NCBI GenBank assembly: GCA_947311845.1
Contig: CAMZMU010000089.1
Location: 19,163,338 to 19,227,337, forward strand
Reading direction: 5' to 3'
DNA: 64,000 nt
From: Poa pratensis
Taxonomy: Eukaryota > Streptophyta > Magnoliopsida > Poales > Poaceae
Below, one piece after another: positions 1 to 11,754 of the stretch. The notes under the pieces are model-generated. The model did not search any database and was not told where the DNA came from. It saw only the letters and a program-made list of their open reading frames with translations. The translations under genes and the position numbers were made by a program. Each line of letters begins with the position of its first letter. Positions within the stretch are counted from its first letter, which is position 1.

Positions 1-259
1 GTTGATCTCAAGGGAGGCGATTTCGGGTTCATACCGTTTGGGCTGGCCGGAGGATATGTGCGGGCTTGAGCTGGGGTGTGAGGATGGTGACGATGACGAC
101 CGCCACGCTGGTGCACTCGTTCGACTGGGAGCTACCGGCGGGCCAGACGCCGGATAAGCTGAACATGGAGGAGGCCTTCTCCCTGTTGCTGCAGCGCGCC
201 ATGCCATTGATGGCCCACCCGGTGCCTAGGTTGCTCCCATCGGCATACGAAATTGCGTA
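1..259 (+). pseudogene. F3'H-like P450, C-terminal fragment with frameshift (copy A)
   Basis: This is the 3' end of a second flavonoid 3'-hydroxylase (CYP75B-type) copy, cut by the window edge. It aligns base for base with 17484-17743 of the intact gene. A G-run that has four G in the intact gene has three here (near 39-42), inside the codons for the haem-binding loop FGAGRRICAG. The original frame then hits a TGA at 67-69, before the loop and the last ~65 residues are completed. After the lesion the old frame is still recognisable to the stop at 257-259 (PDKLNMEEAF, RLLPSAYEIA). PDKLNMEEAF matches the family better than the PDMLNMEEAF of the intact gene. The upstream part lies outside the window, so the rest of this copy cannot be judged. 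A one-base assembly error is the main alternative. Confidence 0.85.
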
Positions 260-266
260 GAACCTA

Positions 267-348
267 CTCTCTCCAATCCATAATAAGTGTGACAGTTTTG
301 AACTAATCTCAATTCAAAACTACGACACTTATTTTGGATCGGAGGGTG
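267..348. mobile_element. Stowaway MITE just after the F3'H stop (copy A)
   Basis: Degenerate terminal inverted repeats (CTCTCTCCAATCCATAATAAGTG against the complement of CACTTATTTTGGATCGGAGGG) are bounded by TA at 265-266 and 349-350. The element begins 8 bp after the P450 stop codon. It is at the same site in all three copies, so it predates the duplications. Confidence 0.75.
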
Positions 349-665
349 TAGAGTTGATTGGCGCGCTTCGCTCCGTGGGTGATTGTCCTTCTTGATGATG
401 TATGGAGGACAAGCTACAAGTATACCATGTACTATTGTTGATGGGTTATCGCACTGTTTGACCTAAAGTTGGTAACAGTGTATGTTGTCCCCAAAAGTTC
501 AGTAAGAAAAAATAACATGGCAAATAACATTTGTCGGACTGCCGGTAGTTTTATTATGTAAGAAACAAAATTCATTCAATTTCTTGTCATGAATAAGGGT
601 TCGTTTTCACATGAAAGAGACGAGAGGCAAAGCAGAAAATTTCATAAAAACACCCTACAGATTAA

Positions 666-952
666 GGCTCCGTTTGGCATCGAAATATTTTTGAAGTATA
701 CAGAGAATACTTTGGTTTCCGAAAATACTGAAATATTGAATACTTTAAGGTGTTTGGATCCAATAAATAATGTGGTTTTCAAACTGAAGTATTGTCTAAA
801 ACTGTAGTTTTTGTGAAGTATTGAAGAAAGAGGTATGACCCTCTTTTTTCGAAACTGAGAAAGGAGAGAAAAAATATTGTTTTGCCAGGCGTTGGAATAC
901 TTTGGTTTTGCAATACTTCAGTTTAGAAAATATTGTGCTACCAAACTGAGCC
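666..952. mobile_element. Tourist-like (PIF/Harbinger) MITE
   Basis: A 287-bp insertion present in copy A only. Termini are GGCTCCGTTTGG on the left and CCAAACTGAGCC on the right, with TAA at 663-665 and 953-955. The corresponding place in copy B (about 18120-18132) has no insert. Confidence 0.7.
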
Positions 953-1309
953 TAATATCTTAACTTATTTTCACGGAAAACGATAGAAAAACCTATTTTC
1001 CATTTGCCTAACCACGACAATTTTCTTATTGGAGGTTTTCTGCTCTCTAAAGGCTCAGCTTCACTCCGTTGAAAATGCAATCCATTCTGACAATCGAGAT
1101 GGCACATGTGACCAAGAAGAAGGAGGGCTCAAATTGTTTGAAGAAGGATATGAAATCTTGTAGAGTAAAGGCTTTTCAGAAGGATAGAAAATCTAGACTT
1201 ACAAAGCAAGTCCCAGATTGCCAAAGGCGGATGTTTTTTGTTATGTCAAATCATCGGCTCTCCACTAGCAATGCCCTATGTATTTGTCAATTTGGTCAAT
1301 AGGTTATGA

Positions 1310-1567
1310 GAGATGCCCAGGGGGAAGCGATTTCCCGCCGCCGGCAGCGCTAGACGGCTCCGACTGATCTGCTTCCTGGCTCCAGACTGCGCCACTTAGT
1401 CGCATTTTGAAGAAATGACGATACTTTCAGAGAGACTGGACATAGTAGAATGATTTCTCTCATTTAGTAGGCCCTGACCTGTTTTTTTTTTTGGCTTCGG
1501 TCATATCATGTTTGCTTCTCTTATATCAATATAAAAGGCAAAACTTTTGTCTCGTTTAAAAAAGAAA
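1310..1567 (+). mobile_element. Probable LINE 3' fragment
   Basis: Copy A departs from copies B and C here and rejoins at 1567. The stretch ends in an A-rich tail (TTATATCAATATAAAAGGC followed by a run ending in AAAAAA), which is typical of plant LINE 3' ends. It is associated with a deletion of flanking sequence, so no clean target-site duplication is seen. Confidence 0.35.
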
Positions 1568-2124
1568 TGAAGTTCCAGCCTTGGAATCTACCAGACAACT
1601 ATAGTACGTCCGAAGAGAGTGAATTGCAACAAAAACCAAGAAAGATATATCGTTTTCTGTTCTTCCGTGGACACGCAGGAGAGGGATTAATTTTTGGATA
1701 TGGGGACATAACCCCGTCCTTGCATCAAACGATGCACATAGAGTTTTAAATTAATTGATAGTAGTAAAGAGTTTTATAGCTCATGGATCGCACAACGTGG
1801 CCACATGAATAAGCCACCGAAATAAAAGAGATATAAGACAACTACACATATTGCAATTGTATAGTATGCAACAAACCACCTTGGTTGTAAATAGTCCGAA
1901 CGACCGCCATTAAGCAAGTGCATTCAGAATCCAAACGCCTTTGTTAGTCGTTTGGAAGGAGATAAAACCACATGTGGATCCAATAAGTAGGCGATGAATA
2001 ATCTGCAAAAGATGGACAGCTCCAGCCGGGTACCGATACTATGGTAGCAGGAAATTCTACGAGCTTAAATCTCTAAACACCTGCGAGAGATGGTGGACTG
2101 CTGGTGGCTATTTATTGAGATTTG

Positions 2125-2909
2125 GGGGCAAGGCTAATGTTCGCACGTTCGATGGATGGCTATCGATCGCACGGTTTCCGACATCCCGATTAGGAAAGTA
2201 GTTAGTCGCGCGCCGCGCCGGTGCAATCGTCAGCTATTCCCTTTTTGCGCTCCTAGCATGCAAAGCTGCAGACGTACGCCGCGAGCAGGCTGGCCGCCAG
2301 GCACCAACGCCGGGTGATGGAGCATGCAGCGGAGAGCGGGGTCCACCTGCATGCATGCGAAAATGAAACTGCTTTTTATTTTTGAGATTCTCTCCTAATT
2401 CAAAATTTCAAAATGTTTTATCTTTCAAACGACAAATCTAAATGAAAATCCGTTCTCACTAATAAATCAATCGCGACGAGATCTTTAAAACAAGATCTCA
2501 TGTCAATATGTTTTGACAACTTTTTTTTTCGAGCAAAAAGTTACCAACCCCAGTATACGTGAATTATCAAGGGTAAAACGTAAAAATTTATAACCTCAAA
2601 ACTAAATGCAATTTTGGATAAGAGCAACCCAACGTGGTGACGCACTATGTCCGCCACATCCGTTTCTGAACACGGCCAACGAGGCGACGCATTTGCGTTT
2701 CACGTCTATTTCATGTCCATGTACGGATCCATTATTGTGCCAAATTTGGCCTAGATTTACGTCCCCGCATATGTGATGGACAGTCTCCGTGTTTGCTCAG
2801 TGTCCACGCCGGTTCTACAATAACAGCTACCCAACTGCCCGCTCATATCCCCGTGGGTATTTTTTAATGCCACCCGTGAGTGGGGTAGGCGCCCACTCCA
2901 CTCCCCCAC
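2125..2909. other. Intergenic, no gene recognised
   Basis: This is unique sequence between duplication copy A and the CACTA end. It includes a GC-rich patch (about 2200-2350) and an AT-rich patch (2370-2600). I see no open frame with recognisable similarity. Confidence 0.5.
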
Positions 2910-3284
2910 CACTACAAGGAAAGAACTAATCATCGGCGTGGCGTTTTTGGGATCACCGGCGAGTAACGCCCACGCCGGTAACGTCACGCCAGTGCTATTT
3001 GAGATCACCGGCGAGTGCGTGGCCACGCCGGTGATTATTTTGGGATCACCGGCGAGTGTGAGTCACGCCGGTGACGGTTTGGATTACCGGCGAGGGGGGC
3101 ACGCCGCTGATTATATTTCGGAAAATAAAAAAACAGCTGTTATTCTATTTAATAGACGACAATTATCAGGAAAGTTGATAAATATAGAAAAATTAACAGA
3201 AATAGTACTAGCGGTAGCTGCTCCACTCAACAAGTTCTTATTGTTCATCTAGTTAACTAATTTCTAGTTATCATAGCTACCTAA

Positions 3285-3447
3285 CTAGTCACTTAGGTTC
3301 TGAACCACCGGCTCAGGCATGAAGTCATGATCATCTCTAGGGTCATGATCCTCAGACTCGGAACTGTCGGAGTTGTTCGGGGGCCTATACATGAAGTACG
3401 TAGAGACGTCATCATGGTCGAGGAAGAAGGTGCACCTCTCACCAGGT
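3285..3447 (-). pseudogene. C-terminal fragment of a CACTA-encoded ORF, split by copia insertion
   Basis: The minus-strand frame ends with an acidic tail (NSDSSESEDHDPRDD, then EPVVQNLSD and a stop). Reading upstream across the copia element with one copy of the caggt duplication, the frame continues without a stop into the right flank (11813-11735) and gives LVDRYGMQPGERCTFFLDH at the junction. It then meets a stop inside the degenerate repeat array. Position next to a CACTA end suggests an element-encoded protein. I do not recognise a specific domain, so function is open. Confidence 0.5.
3443..3447. repeat. Target-site duplication CAGGT (left)
   Basis: CAGGT precedes the left LTR, and an identical CAGGT at 11735-11739 follows the right LTR. 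The 5-bp duplication marks a single insertion event of the complete copia element. Confidence 0.9.
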
Positions 3448-5061
3448 TGTAGGGAATCGTAGGCAGAAAACAAAAAATTTCCTAGCGACGATAACCGTAA
3501 ACTAGCCAAGATCTATTCTATGCAGATATACTATACGGAAGGAGATCAGAATACATACCCTTGCAGACCGGAAGCGGGATTACGTTCCCGCACAAACGTT
3601 GTCGATGGAGACGACGAAGCCGACCTCAGGGTCGTGTAGAGGAAGTAGACAGCTCCCAGCGCCAAACGATGGCGCCTCGTGGTTCCACACACGTACGGTG
3701 TGGATGACGACCTCCGGGCTCCAGATCCAGCAGAGCAGCGGAAGTGGAAGAGTGGATCTAGCAGCACGGCGGTGTGCAAACTATAGAGAGACTTCTCTCC
3801 TCGTACGAAGCTCCAGAATCGGAACCCCGTTCAAGGTAGGAGAGAAGAAGAGGAATGGGTATTTCAAGGCAGGGCACCTATATAAGGAGAAGGGAGGCCA
3901 ACCTCCTTGGCTCCCCCATGTGGGACTATTCCCACATGGGGGGTGCGCCGGCCATGGGGGGTGCGGCTGCCCTAGTGGGCCCCATGTGGCCCACTAGGGT
4001 GGCAGCCCCCCTTTTTCCTTTTTTTTTATTTTCTTTTTCCCCGAATGGGCCTCTAAGGCCCATTTAACTTTTAATGCCTTTTAAATTCGAAATTAATTAA
4101 ATAAAAATGTATTTAATCATTAATAACACTTATTAATATTAGATACATATTATTTAATTCATTCGGACCCGAAACATATTTCGTGGCCTCCGATCAATCA
4201 TCGGACAATTACCGGAACACTTCCGGAGTTCCTGTTTCTTATTCTCTCTAAATCCAATCTAATCGTCACCCACCCTTAAGTGTGTTACCCCACGGTTCGG
4301 GATCACTCCAGACATGATCGAGACTCTCTCTCCGATCAATCGACTAACAGCGGAATCTGGATATCCATGATAGCCCCTGTGTGTCCACGAATGTCTCTTT
4401 ATTCGTTTGAACCTGTAGACGTCCAGTTTCAATCTCTTGCCTGGTGATACTTAGATTGTCGAGTGTCGTTCTCCGGTATCACATTTTACCGAGCTTGACC
4501 TCATCCTTGACAATCTATCTTTCTCGTCTGTGATGTTACATCCCCGTGACCTAGTCACATGCTTGCAAGCTCATTAGATGTAATCTCACCGAGTGGGCCC
4601 AGAGTATCTATCCTGCTATGCGGATTGGCAATTCCCGCTATTGATTACTCGCCCCGACTACTTCCTTCCAATACCCGAAGGTGTCACCCTTATTGTCGTG
4701 CGTATGAGACATGACGTTAGGTGCGATCAGCCGTATCTTTCAGAAGCAGCGACTTGATATAATCTCACGGTCCAAGATCTGAAACTACGTTTCTATATTT
4801 TGGGTATGTCCATCAAATCATTCACCCAATGATATGACTCCGTCGTTAACCGGTTAATGCCCATGATCAGGAAACCTTGATCATCTGTTACACAACGACT
4901 AGTCAAGTAGAGGCTACTAGGGACCTGGTTGTTTCTATACCACACGTGTATTATGTTTCCGAGTAATACAGTTATAGCATGGTATTAAAACGTATTATGA
5001 ACAATAAGAGATATGACAATAAAATCACTTTATTAATTGCCTCTAGGGCATATCTCCAACA
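3448..5061 (-). repeat. Copia 3' LTR
   Basis: 1614 bp, near-identical to 10095-11734. It begins TGTAGGGAAT (one mismatch to the other LTR) and ends TCTCCAACA. It lacks the 19-bp tandem duplication (ctccagaacacttccggag) that the other LTR has near 10878-10896. Confidence 0.92.
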
Positions 5062-5072
5062 GTCTCCCACTT
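5062..5072 (-). other. Polypurine tract of the copia element
   Basis: On the minus strand a purine run (AAGTGGGAGA plus C) lies directly against the 3' LTR. This is the expected position of the second-strand primer in LTR retrotransposons. Confidence 0.75.
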
Positions 5073-5087
5073 GCACTAGAGTACAAA

Positions 5088-8000
5088 TTAATCTAGTTTA
5101 CAACTTGGTAAAAGCTTGACACCAATAGCATTACGGTGTTCTTCATGCTTGTCTCGTGGAAGAGGTTTCGTCAACGGATCTGCAACATTCAGGTCCGTGT
5201 GTATTTTGCAAATCTTCACATCGCCTCCCTTGACGTACTGCCGTATGACATGGAAGCGTCGGAGAATATGTTTGGCGGTGGAGTGAGACCTTGGTTCCTT
5301 CACGTTGGCAATGACCCCTGTGTTGTCGCAGAAGATAATCACAGGGTCTCGCGCACTGGGGAACACTCCAAGTTCGATGATGAACTTCCTGAGCCAAACA
5401 GCTTCATTTGCAGCATCCGTTGCAGCAATATACTCCGATTCCATTGTAGATTGGGCGACTATGGGTTGCTTCCCACTTCTCCAGCTCACAGCGCCTCCGT
5501 TCACCTTAAACACATAGCCTGTTTGCGATTTCGAGTCATCGGGATCTGTGCAGAAACTTGCATCAACGTAACCTGTTACGCCAAGTTCCTCTTCACAGCC
5601 TCCATAAACAAGAAACATGTCCTTGGTATACTTAAGATACTTCAGTATGTTCTTAACAGCTATCCAATGATCCTTGCCAGGATTACTCTGGAATCGACTC
5701 GTCAGACTAAGAGCCAATGCCACATCGGGTCGAGTACTTAACATGGCATACATGATCGATCCTATAGCCGAAGCATATCGAGTGCCATCCACCTCAGCTT
5801 TTTCAAGAGCCGTCGTGGACACTGAGCCATGCTCAATGTTTTTCCCTTGACAACTGGCACAAGACCTTCTTTGCCAAATGCATATTGAACTTCTTCAATA
5901 TCTTGTCAAGGTAAGTACTTTGACATAACGCTAGTAGGCGCCTGGGTCTATCACGATAGATCTTAATGCCTAATACGTATGCAGCTTCTCCTAAGTCCTT
6001 CATTGAAAATTTACTGTTTAAATATTCCTTCACGCTTTTCAGAAGTTCCACATCATTCCCAATTAGTAATATATCATCCACATATAGAACTAGGAATGCA
6101 ACTGAGCTCCCACTCATTTTCTTATAAATGCAGGTCTCTTCCCATTTTGGACAAATCCAAAACCTTTGATCACCTCATCAAAGCGAAGATTCCAGCTCCG
6201 AGATGCCTGCTTCAGTCCATAAATGGAACGCTGAAGTTTGCATACCTTGCCAACATTTCCTGGACTGACAAAACCTTCAGGTTGTACCATATACAACTCT
6301 TCCTCAATGTTGCCATTTAGGAACGCTGTTTTGACATCCATCTGCCATATCTCATAATCATGATATGCAGCTGTTGCTAGCAAAACCCGAATAGACTTTA
6401 GCATCGCTACCGGTGAAAACGTTTCATCGTAGTCAATTCCATGAACTTGTCGGAAACCTTTTGCGACAAGCCGAGCCTTATAGACGGTCACATTACCGTC
6501 AGCATCAGTCTTCTTCTTAAAGATCCATTTATTCTCGAGCCTTGCGCCCTTCGGGAATCTCCACCAAAGTCCATACTTTGTTGTCATACATGGATTCTAT
6601 TTCGGATTTCATGGCCTCAAGCCATTTCTCGGACTCGGGTCCTTCCATCGCCTCTTTGTAATTTGTAGGTTCGTCTTGTTCAATTAACATGACGGTGCAA
6701 ACAAGATTACCGTACCACTCAGGAGAAGTACGGGTTCTTCCAGACCTACGAGGTACAATAGCCTCCTCGACATTTTCTCCCACTTCATCTGTTATGAAGG
6801 ACGGTTCAGGAACTGTTTCCGTTGCGCCACTCGGTATTTCGAGTTCAGGATCAACTATCTCGTCGAGGTCTATTTTCCTCCCACTTACTCCTTTAGCGAG
6901 AAACTCCTTCTCGAGAAAGGTGCCGTTTCTAGCGACAAACGTTTTGCCCTCGGCTTGGTGGTAGAAGGTGTACCTATGGTTTCCCGTGGATACCCTACAA
7001 AGACGACCTTTTCCGATTTTGGTTCTAGTTTGTCAGGCTGCAATTTCTTGACATAAGCCTCACAACCCCAAACTTTCAGGAACGACAGCTTAGGTTTCGC
7101 ACCATGCCATACCTCATACGGTGTCGTTTCCACGGATTTAGATGGAGCCCTATTTAAAATGAATGCGGCTGTTTCTAACGCATATCCCCAAAACGATACG
7201 GGCAAATCGGTAAGAGACATCATAGACCGTACGCTATCTAATAAAGTACGATTACGTCGCTCGGACACGCCGTTGCGTTGTGGTGTTCCGGCAGGCGTAA
7301 GCTGTGGCACAATTCCACAGGCCTTCAGATGTGTGCCAAACTCAAAACTCAAATATTCGCCACCACGATCGGATCGGAGGTGCTTTATTTTCTTGTTAAG
7401 TTGATTTTCAACCTCACTTTGAAATTCTTTGAACTTTTCAAAAGTTTCTGACTTGTGTTTCATTAAGTAGATATACCCGTATCTACTCAAGTCATCAGTG
7501 AAGGTTACAAAGTAACGATAACCATTGCGCGTTGATACGCTCATTGGGCCGCACACATCTGTATGTATAACTCCCAATAATTCCGACGCACGTTCAACGA
7601 AACCATTGAACGGTGACCTAGTCATCTTGCCCATGAGGCATGGTTCGCAAGTGTCAAGAGATCCAAAATCTAATGACTCCAAAAGTCCAGCTGAGTGGAG
7701 TTTCTTCATGCGCTTTACACCAATATGACCAAGTCGGCAATGCCACATATACATGGCGGTATCATCACTAAGTCTAATCCTTTTGGCATCTATGTTATGG
7801 ATATGTGTACTACGATCGAGATTCAACAAGAATAAACCATTATTCACAGGAGCATCAACATAAAAGATATCATTCATCGAAATAGCACAACCATTTGATA
7901 CTGAATTGAATGAATATCCGTCTTGCAACAAGCAAGAACCACTTATAATGTTTACACTCAGAGATGGCACAAAATAACACTTATTTAAAACCAAAACTAA

Positions 8001-9060
8001 TCCCGAAGGTAGATGTAGAGGGAGCGTGCCGACGGCCACACGTCAACTCTTGATCCATTGCCGACGCGCATCGTCACCTCGTCCTTTGCCAGGCGCCGAC
8101 TATTCCGCAACTCCACCTGTGAGTTACAAATATGAGCAACAGAGCCGGTATCAAATACCCAGGTATTACTACGGGCGCATGTAAGGTACACATCAATAAC
8201 ATGTATATCAAATATACCTTTATCTCTCCCGACAATCTTGCCGGCCTTCTTGTCTTCCAGGTACTTGGGGCAGTTGCGCTTCCAGTGACCATCTCCCTTG
8301 CAGTAGAAGCATTCCACGCCAGGTTTGGGACCAGGTTTGTTAGCCTTGGATTTGGCAACGTGTTTGCCATCCTTCTAGACTTCCAGTTCTTCCTTCCCTT
8401 GCCGCCAGATTTCTTAAAATCGACGGTCTTGTTGACCATCAACAGCGTGTGCTCCTTCTTGATTTCCACCTCAGCAGTCTTGAGCATCACGAACACCTCA
8501 GACAGGGACTTAGCCATGCCCTGCATGTTATAGTTCATGACGAAGCCTTTGTAGCTAGGAGGCAACGATTGCAGCACCCTATCAATCGCCAGCTCATCAG
8601 GAATCTTGCATTCCAGAGCGTTCAGGCGTTGAACGTAGCCAGACATTTTGACCACGTGCTCGCTCACACTGCTATGCTCTTCCATCTTGGCTGAGAAGAA
8701 AAGCTCAGAAGCTTCATACCTCTCAGCCTTAGCCTGCGGCGCAAAGACAGCCTTGAGATCAGAAATTATCTCAAAAGCACTCATCTTCTCAAAGCGCTTT
8801 TGCAGGTCGGCTTCCATGGCGTAGAGCATGCCACTCTGGACGAAGGAGGAATCCTCCGACTTGGTCTGATAGACCTTCTTCTCGTCATCGGAGGCGTCGT
8901 CTGCAGGAGGGTCACCTAGGGCGGCTTCAATGACGTAAGCCACCTTGTGGGGAGTGAGGAGGATCCTCAGGTTGCGGAACCAGGACATGAAGTTCGACCC
9001 ATTGGTCTTAAGCTTTTCTTTCTCAAGGAACAGGCCAAGGTTAAAGGTGGGGCGAGACAT
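5088..9060 (-). pseudogene. Copia gag-pol polyprotein, frameshifted
   Basis: Gag starts at 9060 (MSRPTFNLGLFLEKEKL). A CCHC zinc knuckle (CFYCKGDGHWKRNCP) appears in another frame at 8317, then the protease motif VFDTGS. The integrase frame 8039-6885 has the HHCC zinc-binding region (WHCRLGH ... CEPC) and the acidic residues of HTDVCGP, RSDRGGEY and NGVSERRN. Reverse transcriptase spans 6783-5833 (WIFKKKTDADG, MDVKTAFLNG, active-site LYVDDI) over three frames. RNase H/C-terminus is 5822-5088 (DASFCTD, QSTMESEY, DPLTKPLP). At least five frame breaks separate these blocks. All essential domains are present, so decay is by small indels rather than large deletion. Confidence 0.9.
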
Positions 9061-10081
9061 CTACAATGGAATTTGCAAAACATAAGACGTTTGTTCATAA
9101 TAAAATATGGGTTCAAGTTTTAGTAAAATTAAAACTACCAGAACTCCCACTCAAGACGAGTATCCCTCTCATCGTCTTAGTGATTACACAATCCCCATCC
9201 ATTACGCTACCCCCATCGATCAGGCGAATAGCATAACTTCAAAGGTAGACATCGTATATCAATCACATCACCGTATGTGACTCGTGCTTAACCTTTCGGT
9301 ACTTGTGTTCCGAGGCCATATACTGTATATGCTAGGCTCGCCATAACACCCTTTGCCGTATTCGTGTGCAACGTGGCTTACACCCACTGTATGCGAACGA
9401 AGAGACGAGTGTAACCGAACGACGTACCCCGTAACGTAGAACTTTATTGGTGGTGCACGACAGAGGGAGAACACTATTATCGGAATTTTGGGAGGGATCA
9501 TCTTATATACTACCGCCGTGTAACTAATATATAACATATATAATACACATATAAGATGCACACAACCTACATAACATCTAAATGAAATGTAATGCGACAT
9601 GATATGGTCTTCTCCGCGCCGATGGTCTCCTTCGCGCCAACAGTTTATAAACAATTTAATAAACCTACCTTGACCATATCACATTGCCCCTGCAAAATAA
9701 AGTTAGACGCTTCTACTTTATCTTTTGCATATTTTACGTGGCTGCTAGGGCTTCCGCACAAGAACCGTTTCTTACCTACGAAAACAACCACAACAGCGAT
9801 AAGACAATTGTCTCTATTACACCCCTTTCGGGGCCCTCCATTGTAAATGCGATATCAACTATTGTAGGAGATACAGACACCCGCCAGCCACATATACGGT
9901 ACAAGCCATATGTCAGGTGTGGAACCAGTCTCGCGTAAGAGTACGCGTAAAGTCGGTCCGGGCCGCTTCATCCCACAATGCCGCGATATAAACAAGTACA
10001 CGCGAGAGGGTAACAAATGTAGAATCGATGCCCACATTCAACATGTGTTCTAACCGTACAGATATATCTACGCATAGATCG

Positions 10082-10093
10082 GCTCTGATACCA
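10082..10093 (-). other. Primer-binding site, initiator Met-tRNA type
   Basis: Read on the minus strand, TGGTATCAGAGC lies one base inside the 5' LTR. It matches the plant initiator methionine tRNA 3' end, the usual copia minus-strand primer. Confidence 0.85.
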
Positions 10094-10094
10094 C

Positions 10095-11734
10095 TGTTGG
10101 GAATCGTAGGCAGAAAACAAAAATTTCCTAGCGACGATAACCGTAAACTAGCCAAGATCTATTCTATGCAGATATACTATACGGAAGGAGATCAGAATAC
10201 ATACCCTTGTAGACCGGAAGCGGGATTACGTTCCCGCACAAACGTTGTCGATGGAGACGACGAAGCCGACCTCAGGGTCGTGTAGAGGAAGTAGACAGCT
10301 CCCAGCGCCAAACGATGGCGCCTCGTGGTTCCACACACGTACGGTGTGGATGACGACCTCCGGGCTCCAGATCCAGCAGAGCAGCGGAAGTGGAAGAGTG
10401 GATCTAGCAGCACGGCGGTGTGCAAACTATAGAGAGACTTCTCTCCTCGTACGAAGCTCCAGAATCGGAACCCCGTTCAAGGTAGGAGAGAAGGAAGGAG
10501 GAATGGGTATTTCAAGGCAGGGACACCTATATATAGGAGAAAGGAGGCCAACCTCCTTGGCTCCCCCATGTGGGACTATTCCCACATGGGGGGTGCGCCG
10601 CCATGGGGGGGTGCGGCTGCCCTAGTGGGCCCCATGTGGCCCACTAGGGTGGCAGCCCCCCTTTTTCCTTTTTCCTTTTATTTTCTTTTTCCCCGAATGG
10701 GCCTCTAAGGCCCATTTAACTTTTAATGCCTTTTAAATTCGAAATTAATTAAATAAAAATGTATTTAATCATTAATAACACTTATTAATATTAGATACAT
10801 ATTATTTAATTCATTCGGACCCGAAACATATTTCGTGGCCTCCGATCAATCATCGGACAATTACCGGAACACTTCCGGAGCTCCAGAACACTTCCGGAGT
10901 TCCTGTTTCTTATTCTCTCTAAATCCAATCTAATCGTCACCCACCCTTAAGTGTGTTACCCCACGGTTCGGGATCACTCCAGACATGATCGAGACTCTCT
11001 CTCCGATCAATCGACTAACAGCGGAATCTGGATATCCATGATAGCCCCTGTGTGTCCACGAATGTCTCTTTATTCGTTTGAACCTGTAGACGTCCAGTTT
11101 CAATCTCTTGCCTGGCGATACTTAGATTGTCGAGCGTCGTTCTCCGGTATCACATTTTACCGAGCTTGACCTCATCCTTGACAATCTATCTTTTCTCGTC
11201 TGTGATGTTACATCCCCGTGACCTAGTCACATGCTTGCAAGCTCATTAGATGTAATCTCACCGAGTGGGCCCAGAGCATCTATCCTGCTATGCGGATTGG
11301 CAATTCCCGCTATTGATTACTCGCCCCGACTACTTCCTTCCAATACCCGAAGGTGTCACCCTTATTGTCGTGCGTATGAGACATGACGTTAGGTGCGATC
11401 AGCCGTATCTTTCAGAAGCAGCGACTTGATATAATCTCACGGTCCAAGATCTGAAACTACGTTTCTATATTTTGGGTATGTCCATCAAATCATTCACCCA
11501 ATGATATGACTCCGTCGTTAACCGGTTAATGCCCATGATCAGGAAACCTTGATCATCTGTTACACAACGGACTAGTCAAGTAGAGGCTACTAGGGACCTG
11601 GTTGTTTCTATACCACACGTGTATTATGTTTCCGAGTAATACAGTTATAGCATGGTATTAAAACGTATTATGAACAATAAGAGATATGACAATAAAATCA
11701 CTTTATTAATTGCCTCTAGGGCATATCTCCAACA
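10095..11734 (-). repeat. Copia 5' LTR
   Basis: 1640 bp, from TGTTGGGAAT to TCTCCAACA. It differs from the 3' LTR by scattered substitutions, small indels and one 19-bp tandem duplication. The near-identity implies a recent insertion relative to most elements in the window. Confidence 0.92.
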
Positions 11735-11754
11735 CAGGTTGCATGCCGTAGCGA

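Larger units (their letters stand above)
257..2124 (+). repeat. Copy A of tandemly duplicated F3'H 3'-flanking block
   Basis: This non-coding flank recurs, with its own insertions and deletions, downstream of the intact F3'H gene (17744-31925) and in copy C (35167-39200). Shared stretches include 257-660, 955-1300 (also 19757-19883, 27501-27740 and 35580-36010) and 1567-2124 (also 31392-31925). Copy A lacks most of what copies B and C carry between these last two blocks. No gene is visible; the short open frames here are unsupported. The homology with copy B ends at about 2124, where copy B runs straight into promoter sequence of the next unit. Confidence 0.85.
2910..3447 (-). mobile_element. 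CACTA (En/Spm) transposon terminus
   Basis: The sequence begins CACTACAAGGAAAG, the conserved CACTA terminal repeat. It is followed by three or four subterminal repeats built on gatcaccggcgagt and cacgccggtga (2950-3110). A short coding remnant follows on the minus strand. The element is interrupted at 3448 by the Ty1-copia insertion and should continue to the right of 11739. No matching opposite terminus (TTTCCTTGTAGTG) was found, so the far end is lost or outside recognition. Confidence 0.75.
3448..11734 (-). mobile_element. Complete Ty1-copia LTR retrotransposon, Angela/BARE-like
   Basis: An 8.3-kb element read on the minus strand: 5' LTR 10095-11734, primer-binding site 10082-10093, untranslated leader, gag-pol 9060-5088, polypurine tract about 5062-5072, and 3' LTR 3448-5061. 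LTRs begin TGTTGG and end CCAACA. Read on the minus strand, the LTR start (TATGCCCTAGAGGC) resembles Triticeae Angela/BARE/WIS LTRs from memory; family assignment is tentative. Domain order is gag, protease, integrase, RT, RNase H, which is the copia order. Gag-pol is broken by several frameshifts, so the copy is not autonomous. Confidence 0.92.

Noticed and set aside
5136..5741. 201-codon plus-strand open frame
   Set aside because: Shadow of the copia RNase H region on the opposite strand.
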